A stretch of 64,000 nt of DNA from Rhodopseudomonas palustris (GTDB lineage: Bacteria > Pseudomonadota > Alphaproteobacteria > Rhizobiales > Xanthobacteraceae): the NCBI RefSeq assembly GCF_003031265.1, contig NZ_CP019966.1, forward strand, positions 1,054,001-1,118,000. Reading direction: 5' to 3'. Shown here one piece after another: positions 55,902-62,549 of this stretch. The position numbers and the translations under genes are program-made. Within the stretch, counting starts at the first letter, position 1. The number at the start of each line of letters is the position of its first letter. The notes beneath the pieces were generated by a model. That model was given only the letters and a program-made list of their open reading frames with translations. It was not told the origin of the DNA and made no database searches.

Positions 55902-56299
55902 TACGCTGCGTGCGGATGTGGACTGGCGAGGACGGCAACTCGCTGTTCGAGGAGGGCTGGATCGATCTGACCGAAGGCGCGCGCGGCGACGCGGTCGGCA
56001 AGCCGGTGCCCGCCATCGAGGTGTCGTTTCAGGAGACGAAGTCGGGCGGCTCGTTCGAATGGCATCAGGACCCGGTGCCGCGCTATGTGATTACGCTGTC
56101 GGGCACGCTCGAATTCGAGACCAAGTCGGGCGCGACCTTCAAGATCCGTCCCGGCGACATCCTGCTGGCGCAGGACAACAGCGGCTCCGGCCACAAATGG
56201 CGGCTGATTGGCGAGGAGCCGTGGCGCCGCGCCTATGTGGTGTACCGCGAAGGCTCCGAGCTGCAATTCGTCGCTGCGCCGAAGGAGCCCCAGGCATGA
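55898..56299 (+). CDS. Small single-domain cupin protein
   Basis: 133 residues. One cupin barrel: motif 1-like HQDPVPRYVITLSGTLEFET and motif 2-like IRPGDILLAQDNSGSGHKW. The first motif keeps one His and lacks the full H-x-H-x4-E metal set, so metal binding is uncertain. A GGAAGGAG ribosome-binding site lies inside the end of the transporter gene, and its own stop overlaps mqo (ATGA). Co-translation with mqo suggests a role linked to malate oxidation. The activity is unknown. Confidence 0.85.
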   Translation: MIRCVRMWTGEDGNSLFEEGWIDLTEGARGDAVGKPVPAIEVSFQETKSGGSFEWHQDPVPRYVITLSGTLEFETKSGATFKIRPGDILLAQDNSGSGHKWRLIGEEPWRRAYVVYREGSELQFVAAPKEPQA

Positions 56300-57786
56300 G
56301 CGCGATCCCCGAGACCTCCGACATCGTGCTGATCGGCGCCGGCATCATGAGCGCGACGCTCGGCACCGTGCTGAAAGAGCTGGAGCCGTCGCTCTCCGTG
56401 ACGATGTTCGAGACGCTGCACGATTGCGGCCAGGAAAGTTCGCAGGCCTGGAACAATGCCGGCACCGGCCACGCCGCCAATTGCGAACTCAACTACACGC
56501 CGCAGCGGCCGGACGGCAGCGTCGACATTTCCAAGGCGCTCGAGGTCAACACCGAGTTCGACATCTCGCGCCAGCTCTGGGCGTATCTCGTCGGCAAGGG
56601 CGCGATTCCGGATCCGCGTGCCTTCCTGCATGCCTGTCCGCATATGAGCTTCGTCTGGGGAGACGACAACGTCGAATTCCTGCGCGAGCGCCACCGCGAG
56701 ATGGCAGCGCATCATTGCTATCACGGCATGGAGTTCAGCGAGGACCCGGCGCAAATCGCCGCCTGGGCGCCGCTGATCATCGAGGGGCGCGAGCCGGGCC
56801 AGCCGATCGCCGCGACGCGAATCATCACCGGCGCCGACGTCGACTACGGCGCGCTGACGCATCTGCTGGTGAAGCAACTGCAGGCGAAGTCCGGCTTCTC
56901 GGTGCACTATAAGCACCGCGTTGTCGCGCTGGCGCGCGACGACGGGCGCTGGCTGGTGACGGTCGAGAACGTCGCGACCACTGAGCGAACCACCACATCG
57001 GCGCGCTTCGTGTTCGCTGGCGCCGGCGGCGGCGCGCTCGACATCCTGCAGAAGTCGGGCATTCCGGAAGGCAACGGCTATGCGGGCTTTCCGGTGAGTG
57101 GCATCTGGCTGCGCTGCGACGTCGACGACATCAGCGTGCGGCATCATGCCAAGGTTTACGGCAAAGCCGCGCACGGCTCGCCGCCGATGTCGGTGCCGCA
57201 TCTCGACACTCGCATCATCGGCGGAAAGCGCTCGCTGCTGTTCGGGCCGTATGCGGGTTTCTCCAGCAAATTCCTCAAGCACGGCTCCTACGCGGATTTG
57301 CTACGCTCGATCGAGCCCGGCAACATTTTGCCGATGCTGGCAGTGGCGCGCGAGGACTGGCAGCTCAGCGAATATCTGATCGGCCAGGTATTGCAGACCT
57401 CCGAACATCAGTTTGCCGCGCTGCAGGGCTTCTTCCCGAAGGCCCAGCGCGAGGATTGGCAGCGCGCCGTCGCCGGCCAGCGGGTGCAGATCATCAAGCC
57501 CGATCCGCAGCACACCGGCGTGCTCGAATTCGGCACCGAACTCGTCGCCAGCGCCGACAAGTCCTTCGTCGCGCTGCTCGGCGCCTCGCCGGGCGCCTCG
57601 ACCGCCGCCTTCATCGCCATGGAGGTGCTGCAGAAATGTTTCGATGACAAGCTCACGCCGGACGGTTGGCTCGGGGCGCTGAAGCAGATGATCCCGACCT
57701 ACGGCATCGATCTGAAACAGGACGCCGCCGCCTGCCGCGACAGCCGCGCCCGGACCGCGAAGGTGCTGCAGCTCGATTTCGTCTAG
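56296..57786 (+). CDS. mqo: Malate:quinone oxidoreductase
   Basis: 496 residues, a peripheral membrane FAD enzyme oxidising malate to oxaloacetate and reducing quinone. N-terminal Rossmann motif DIVLIGAGIMSATLGTVL, the family block SQAWNNAGTGHAANCELNYT, VFAGAGGGAL in the middle, and a C-terminal GASPGASTAAFIAMEVLQK FAD motif. Full family length. The start overlaps the cupin stop. With fumC at the head of the operon, it makes a fumarate-to-oxaloacetate path that feeds electrons straight into the quinone pool, usable by the CioAB oxidase of the same island. Confidence 0.95.
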   Translation: MSAIPETSDIVLIGAGIMSATLGTVLKELEPSLSVTMFETLHDCGQESSQAWNNAGTGHAANCELNYTPQRPDGSVDISKALEVNTEFDISRQLWAYLVGKGAIPDPRAFLHACPHMSFVWGDDNVEFLRERHREMAAHHCYHGMEFSEDPAQIAAWAPLIIEGREPGQPIAATRIITGADVDYGALTHLLVKQLQAKSGFSVHYKHRVVALARDDGRWLVTVENVATTERTTTSARFVFAGAGGGALDILQKSGIPEGNGYAGFPVSGIWLRCDVDDISVRHHAKVYGKAAHGSPPMSVPHLDTRIIGGKRSLLFGPYAGFSSKFLKHGSYADLLRSIEPGNILPMLAVAREDWQLSEYLIGQVLQTSEHQFAALQGFFPKAQREDWQRAVAGQRVQIIKPDPQHTGVLEFGTELVASADKSFVALLGASPGASTAAFIAMEVLQKCFDDKLTPDGWLGALKQMIPTYGIDLKQDAAACRDSRARTAKVLQLDFV

Positions 57787-58099
57787 CCTTCGTTGCAACG
57801 ATGTCTTGAAAGTACCGCTAACGGGCGCATTGGCGATGCCAAGACGTACCGCTTGCCTTGCTGCATTTCGATCGACGATTGCTCCCTGCGACGTGTTCGC
57901 TTTGTCCGTTTTGGGTCACAAGCGGACATGCGCACTCACATTGCCCCGAGGGGGTAGGCTTTGCCGCCGTTGCAGCGACCGACATTTGGGACTCGCTACG
58001 GCGAGAGGCGACTCGGCTCCGCGGGGCAGACGATCTCGAGCGACATAGCCGCGACCGTTGGTAACGCTGGTATCGAAATTGGAAACGCAAAACGAGGGC

Positions 58100-58193
58100 T
58101 TTTGTAACGCCTAAATCGAATTTCGACATCGCGGCAGGCGGCGCCAAACATCCGAATTTAGGCGTTATTTTTCCTAATTTAAGCGTTACAAAA
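58100..58193. repeat. Triple inverted TAACGC(C/T)TAAAT repeats
   Basis: TTTTGTAACGCCTAAAT (58100-58116) is matched in inverse by ATTTAGGCGTTA (58156-58167 region) and again by AATTTAAGCGTTACAAAA (58176-58193). The outer pair aligns over 17 bases with one change. Repeats of this sort close to an att site can be integrase or excisionase arm sites, or an operator or replication-protein site. No protein partner remains in the window. Confidence 0.6.
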
Positions 58194-58450
58194 GGGGGTA
58201 TGTAACGGGGGGCGTAGACGAATTTGCCTCCCACGCTGATGCCTACAATGCCGTCTACGAAAATCGCCCGATGGGCGATGTCATCGTAGGCATTTGACGC
58301 ATTCTTGAATTCGAACGATGCGTTGGCAGGAACACGCTATCCGATCAATTCCACGGCTCCCTTTGGGCTCTAGGTAGCGCCAAGCCTTCGGCCATGGCCC
58401 GAGGATTGGACATCAGATTGCGCTATGTCCTCGTCATCCTAATCTTGAAA

Positions 58451-58480
58451 GAAGGCAGGCAAGCCGGCGGCTTTGCCTTC
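58451..58480. terminator. Stem-loop near the island's right end
   Basis: GAAGGCA (58451-58457) pairs with TGCCTTC (58474-58480), and inside it AAGCC pairs with GGCTT around a GGC loop. It could be a terminator relic of a lost gene. No T tract follows. Confidence 0.4.
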
Positions 58481-58592
58481 TACGTCTGCTCAGAGTTGCC
58501 CATGCGACACCTTGATGCTATACAAGCCGTGTGTCGCGAATAGAAACTCAGTAATTTCAATAAGTTGGATCCGGTTGGCTGCTGGCTGAGTA

Positions 58593-58609
58593 CCCTCCCG
58601 CCCCAGCCA
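58593..58609 (+). repeat. attR: duplicated 3' end of tRNA-Gln
   Basis: An exact copy of bases 13600-13616 (CCCTCCCGCCCCAGCCA), same orientation, with unrelated flanks and no other part of a tRNA. Immediately beyond it the hydrogenase cluster begins. This defines the right border of the putative island. Confidence 0.85.
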
Positions 58610-58739
58610 ATCATTTCAGCAACTTAGGTCATGCGCGCCGGCGCGTCTCGATGCGCGCGTGTTGGACATCCGCCTTGCGGCGGTCGCGCGAACTCCCGCA
58701 TAGTCGCTGGCCACAGAGCTGGTTGGGAGGCCGGCGGCG

Positions 58740-59741
58740 ATGGACTCCTTCGACATCCTTTGGCTGCAAGGAGCCAGTTGCGGCGGCTGCACCATGGCGG
58801 CGCTGGAGGGCGGGCATTCTGGCTGGTTTGCCGAGCTGAAGCGGTTCGGGATCAATCTGCTGTGGCATCCGTCGGTCAGCGAGGCGACCGCCGACGAGGC
58901 GGTGGCGATCTTCGAGCGCATTGCGTCCGGTGAGCAGCGGCTCGGCGCGCTGGTGCTGGAAGGCGCGGTGCTGCGTGGGCCGAATGGCAGTGGCCGGTTC
59001 AACATGCTCGGCGGCACCGGCCGTTCGATGCTGCATTGGGTGACGGCGCTGGCGCCGCGCGCCGATTATGTGGTTGCGGCTGGGAGCTGCGCGGCGTTCG
59101 GCGGCGTGCCGATGGCCGGCAGCAATCCGACCGATGCCAGCGGCCTGCAATATGCGGCGGCTGAGGCCGGCGGCGTGCTCGGCGCCAGCTTCCGCTCCCG
59201 CGCCGGGCTGCCGGTCATCAACATCGCCGGCTGCGCGCCGCATCCGGGCTGGATTTCCGAAACGCTGGCGGCGCTGGCGCTCGGCGCTGTCGACACCGCC
59301 GCGCTCGATGCGTTCGGCCGGCCGCGGTTCTTTGCCGATCATCTGGCGCATCACGGCTGCGCCCGTAACGAGTACTACGAGTTCAAGGCCAGCGCCGAGG
59401 AGCTGTCGCAACAGGGCTGCCTGATGGAGCATCTCGGCTGCAAGGCAACCCAGGCAGTCGGCGACTGTAATCAGCGCGGCTGGAACGGCAGCGGCTCCTG
59501 CACCAGCGGCGGCTATGCCTGCATTGCTTGCACCTCGCCGGGCTTCGAGACCTCGCAGGGCTTCATGGAAACCGCCAAGCTCGCCGGCATCCCAGTCGGC
59601 CTGCCGCTCGATATGCCGAAAGCGTGGTTCGTCGCGCTGGCGGCGCTATCGAAATCGGCGACGCCGAAGCGGGTCCGCGCCAACGCGGCAGCGGATCACA
59701 TCGTGGTGCCGCCGCGCAGCGATCCCGGCCGGCGGCCATGA
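58740..59741 (+). CDS. hupU: Regulatory (H2-sensing) [NiFe] hydrogenase small subunit
   Basis: 333 residues. The proximal Fe-S cluster motif is LQGASCGGCTMAAL at the N-terminus. Further ligands are in AAGSCAAFGG and NIAGCAPHPGW. The distal cluster set includes HHGCARNEYYEF, GCKATQAVGDCNQRGWNG and GGYACIACTSPGF. No Tat signal peptide and no C-terminal membrane anchor, as expected for a cytoplasmic sensor subunit. With HupV it detects hydrogen and controls the HupT kinase and HupR regulator, which then switch on hupSL. HupT and HupR are not in the window. The gene overlaps hupV by four bases. Confidence 0.95.
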   Translation: MDSFDILWLQGASCGGCTMAALEGGHSGWFAELKRFGINLLWHPSVSEATADEAVAIFERIASGEQRLGALVLEGAVLRGPNGSGRFNMLGGTGRSMLHWVTALAPRADYVVAAGSCAAFGGVPMAGSNPTDASGLQYAAAEAGGVLGASFRSRAGLPVINIAGCAPHPGWISETLAALALGAVDTAALDAFGRPRFFADHLAHHGCARNEYYEFKASAEELSQQGCLMEHLGCKATQAVGDCNQRGWNGSGSCTSGGYACIACTSPGFETSQGFMETAKLAGIPVGLPLDMPKAWFVALAALSKSATPKRVRANAAADHIVVPPRSDPGRRP

Positions 59742-61183
59742 CGCGGCGGATCACGGTCGGCCCGTTCAACCGCGTCGAGGGCGATCTGGAGGTGCGGCTC
59801 GATCTTGCCGACGGCGTCGTTCGCTCGGCCGAAGTCACCGCGCCGTTGTATCGCGGCTTCGAACAGATCCTGCGCGGGCGATCGGCGATGGATGCGCTGA
59901 CTTTGGTGCCGCGGATCTGCGGCATCTGCTCGGTGTCGCAGTCGATGGCCGCGGTGGCGGCGCTGCGGGCCGCCGGCGGGGTGCGGCCGGCGCGCAACGG
60001 CGTGCTCGCCGCCAATCTGGCGCACGCCGCCGAGAATGCGGCCGATCACCTGACCCACTTCTATCTGTTCTTCATGCCGGACTTCGCCCGCGACGCTTAT
60101 GCGGCGCGGCGGTGGCATCCAGAGATCGCGGCCCGGTTCAAGGCGGTGCAAGGGCGTGCGGCGCAGGCGATGCTGCCGGCGCGGGCGCGGCTGTTGCAGA
60201 TCATGGGCCTGCTCGCCGGCAAATGGCCGCACAGTCTGGCGTTTCAGCCGGGCGGTACCACCTGCGCGATTGATCTCGGCGAGCGAGTGCAGTTGCTGTC
60301 GATCATCGGCGACTTCCGCGACTTTCTCGAACGCACCGTGTTCGGCGACAATCTCGACAACGTGCTGGCGATCGACAGCGTGGCGGGCCTCGAGGCATGG
60401 CGGGACGGTCGCGGCAGTGATTTCGCCGGCTTTCTCGGCATTGCCGATGATCTTGCGCTTCACCAGCTCGGCCGGATCGCGCTGCCGCTGATGAGCTTCG
60501 GCGCCTATCAGGGCGAGGATGCAGCGCTGTTTGCAGCCGGCGTGCTCGATCCTTCCAGTGCGGAGCGGACGTCGTTCGATCCCGCCGCGATCACCGAGGA
60601 TGTTGCTCACGCCTGGATGCGCGAGACTTCCTTGTTGCCGATGGAAGCCGACACCGATCCTGATGCCGACAAACCGGCCGGTTATAGCTGGTGCAAGGCA
60701 CCCCGGCTCGCCGGTGGCCCGGCCGAAGTCGGGGCCCTGGCGCGGCAGGCGGTCGACGGCGATCCGCTGATCCGCGATTGTCTCGCCCGTTTCGGTCCCT
60801 GCGTCACCACCCGCGTTGTCGCGCGATTGCGCGAGACGGCCCGGCTGGCGCTGGCAATGCACCAGTGGGCACGACAGCTCGATCTTGCCGAACCGTTTCT
60901 GGAGCGGGGGGAGCGTGGCTGCGATGGGACCGGCATCGGCCTCGTCGAAGCTGCCCGCGGTAGCCTCGGCCATTGGATCGAACTGCGCGGCGACAGTATC
61001 CGCCGCTATCAGATCATCGCGCCGACCAGCTGGAATTTCTCGCCGCGTGATCGCGACGGCGTTCCCGGCCCGCTCGAACAAGCGCTGGTCGGCACGCCGG
61101 TCGGCGACGCCGGCGCGCGCGCGGTCACGATCCAGCACGTCGTGCGTTCGTTCGATCCCTGCATGGTGTGCACTGCACACTAA
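59738..61183 (+). CDS. hupV: Regulatory (H2-sensing) [NiFe] hydrogenase large subunit
   Basis: 481 residues holding the Ni-Fe active site. Motif L1 is RICGICSVSQ with C61 and C64; motif L2 is FDPCMVCTAH with C475 and C478. The protein stops right after the His. It therefore lacks the cleavable C-terminal peptide of uptake hydrogenases, which is the rule in HupV/HoxC sensors, so no protease maturation is needed. The frame is intact from ATG to stop. From memory, the R. palustris CGA009 hupV carries a frameshift that abolishes hydrogen sensing; this copy does not show one. Confidence 0.95.
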   Translation: MTRRITVGPFNRVEGDLEVRLDLADGVVRSAEVTAPLYRGFEQILRGRSAMDALTLVPRICGICSVSQSMAAVAALRAAGGVRPARNGVLAANLAHAAENAADHLTHFYLFFMPDFARDAYAARRWHPEIAARFKAVQGRAAQAMLPARARLLQIMGLLAGKWPHSLAFQPGGTTCAIDLGERVQLLSIIGDFRDFLERTVFGDNLDNVLAIDSVAGLEAWRDGRGSDFAGFLGIADDLALHQLGRIALPLMSFGAYQGEDAALFAAGVLDPSSAERTSFDPAAITEDVAHAWMRETSLLPMEADTDPDADKPAGYSWCKAPRLAGGPAEVGALARQAVDGDPLIRDCLARFGPCVTTRVVARLRETARLALAMHQWARQLDLAEPFLERGERGCDGTGIGLVEAARGSLGHWIELRGDSIRRYQIIAPTSWNFSPRDRDGVPGPLEQALVGTPVGDAGARAVTIQHVVRSFDPCMVCTAH

Positions 61184-61300
61184 CTGCTTGACTGATCGCA
61201 GCTGCGGTCACTCGGTTGTCAGCGCCGCAACCGGCTTATCACCTCGTCGTTTTCCGAAGCTCACGGGACTCACCCGAGCGCGCCGCGCTTTACCGTTCGT

Positions 61301-61314
61301 ATCAAGCACTTGAT
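61301..61314. promoter_or_regulatory. Inverted repeat upstream of the hupS promoter
   Basis: ATCAAGCACTTGAT has 6-bp arms around a two-base centre and lies 26 bases upstream of the -24 element. Its position suits an activator or repressor site. HupR in Rhodobacter capsulatus binds a TTG-N5-CAA palindrome (from memory), which this does not match exactly. The assignment is tentative. Confidence 0.4.
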
Positions 61315-61339
61315 GCACCGCATCATTTCTGCGCGTCGC

Positions 61340-61354
61340 TGGCATGGTTCTTGC
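61340..61354 (+). promoter_or_regulatory. Sigma-54 (-24/-12) promoter of hupSL
   Basis: TGGCATGGTTCTTGC matches the sigma-54 consensus (TGGCAC-N5-TTGC) with a single change and exact spacing. Transcription would start near 61366, about 53 bases before the hupS ATG. Hydrogenase structural genes in Bradyrhizobium japonicum are known to use sigma-54 promoters. Confidence 0.85.
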
Positions 61355-61418
61355 GATCTCTCGTGAAGTTGCGAAGTCCGGAACGAGACTTCGAGAGGGC
61401 GGGACACCGGGAGCCATC

Positions 61419-62531
61419 ATGGGTGCAGTGACGGAAACCTTTTACGAGGTGATCAGGCGGCAGGGGATCACGCGGCGCAGCTTCGTGAAGTTCTGCAGTC
61501 TCACGGCCACCAGTCTCGGCCTCGGGCCGATCGGCGCCACCCAGATCGCGCACGCGCTGGAGACCAAGCCGCGCGTCCCGGTGATCTGGATGCACGGGCT
61601 GGAATGCACCTGCTGCTCGGAAAGCTTCATCCGCTCGGCGCATCCTCTGGTGAAGGATGCGGTGCTGTCGATGATCTCGCTCGATTACGACGACACCATC
61701 ATGGCGGCGGCCGGCCATCAGGCCGATGCGATCCTTGAAGAGACCCGCAAGAAGTACAAAGGCCAGTACGTGCTGGCGGTGGAAGGCAATCCGCCGCTGA
61801 ACGAAGACGGCATGTTCTGCATCGACGGCGGCCGCCCGTTCGTCGAGAAGCTGAAGGAAATGGCCGAGGACTCGATGGCGGTGATCGCCTGGGGCAGCTG
61901 CGCCTCGTGGGGCTGCGTGCAGGCCGCCAAGCCGAACCCGACTAATGCGACCCCGATCGACAAGGTGATCCGCAACAAGCCGGTGATCAAAGTGCCGGGC
62001 TGCCCGCCGATCGCCGAGGTGATGACTGGCGTCGTCTCCTACATCATCACTTTCGGACGGCTGCCCGAACTCGACCGCCAGGGCCGGCCGAAGATGTTCT
62101 ACTCCCAGCGCATCCACGACAAATGCTATCGCCGGCCGCATTTCGACGCCGGTCAGTTCGTCGAGGAATGGGACGACGACGGCGCGCGCAAGGGCTATTG
62201 CCTTTACAAGATGGGCTGCAAGGGCCCGACCACCTACAACGCCTGTTCGACGGTGCGCTGGAACGGCGGCGTGTCGTTCCCGATCCAGTCGGGCCATGGC
62301 TGCATCGGCTGCTCGGAAGACGCGTTCTGGGACAAGGGCTCGTTCTACGACCGGCTCACCACCATCAATCAGTTCGGTATCGAGGCCAACGCCGACAAGA
62401 TCGGCGCCACGGTCGCCGGCATCGTCGGCACGGCGATCGCCGCGCACGCCGCGGTGACCACCGTGCGCAATCTGTCGCGCCGCAAGGAAGTCCCGAACGG
62501 CAACGGCACCTCCAACGGCAAGTCGGCTTAA
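61419..62531 (+). CDS. hupS: Uptake [NiFe] hydrogenase small subunit
   Basis: 370 residues. A twin-arginine signal (RR at 19-20 in [20 protein letters not shown]) exports the folded heterodimer. Fe-S ligands lie in [23 protein letters not shown] and [40 protein letters not shown] and [16 protein letters not shown] supply the other clusters. A hydrophobic helix near the C-terminus (about 327-350) anchors it to the periplasmic face of the membrane. It passes electrons from H2 towards quinone via a HupC-type cytochrome b, not in the window. ATG 61419 is the Tat start; the frame is open further 5'. Confidence 0.96.
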   Translation: MGAVTETFYEVIRRQGITRRSFVKFCSLTATSLGLGPIGATQIAHALETKPRVPVIWMHGLECTCCSESFIRSAHPLVKDAVLSMISLDYDDTIMAAAGHQADAILEETRKKYKGQYVLAVEGNPPLNEDGMFCIDGGRPFVEKLKEMAEDSMAVIAWGSCASWGCVQAAKPNPTNATPIDKVIRNKPVIKVPGCPPIAEVMTGVVSYIITFGRLPELDRQGRPKMFYSQRIHDKCYRRPHFDAGQFVEEWDDDGARKGYCLYKMGCKGPTTYNACSTVRWNGGVSFPIQSGHGCIGCSEDAFWDKGSFYDRLTTINQFGIEANADKIGATVAGIVGTAIAAHAAVTTVRNLSRRKEVPNGNGTSNGKSA

Positions 62532-62549
62532 GGCCCAGGACGCAGCATC

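Larger units (their letters stand above)
13617..58609. mobile_element. Putative 45-kb integrative genomic island at tRNA-Gln
   Basis: Bounded by the 17-bp direct repeat of the tRNA-Gln 3' end. The left end carries two degraded copies of a tyrosine-integrase segment and an IS21 remnant. No intact integrase, relaxase, conjugation or phage structural gene is visible, so the element appears immobile. Its cargo is regulatory, stress, efflux and quinone-linked respiratory genes rather than housekeeping genes. The boundaries come from the direct repeat. Transfer of the whole interval as one unit, rather than by accretion, is inference. Confidence 0.7.
57787..58739. other. 953-bp gene-free, repeat-bearing right end of the island
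   Basis: No frame here has convincing coding character; a 138-codon minus-strand frame (57818-58234) has low-complexity Arg/Ser content and no family features. By eye the sequence is more AT-rich than its surroundings. It contains TGTCCG/CGGACA arms (57904-57909 and 57924-57929), the TAACGC(C/T)TAAAT repeats at 58100-58193, a hairpin at 58239-58293, another at 58451-58480, and the right attachment site at 58593-58609. It probably represents integrated-element end sequence plus the hupU upstream region (58610-58739). Confidence 0.6.

Noticed and set aside
57818..58234. A 138-codon minus-strand frame in the gene-free stretch
   Set aside because: Arg/Ser-rich and family-less; it crosses the inverted repeats and lacks a ribosome-binding site. 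Not called as a gene.
58239..58293. Palindromes resembling a CRISPR repeat
   Set aside because: Only one unit is present, with no regular spacers and no cas genes.
58593..58609. A second tRNA gene at the right border
   Set aside because: Only the last 17 bases match; there is no D-arm, anticodon arm or 5' acceptor strand, so it is an attachment-site copy.
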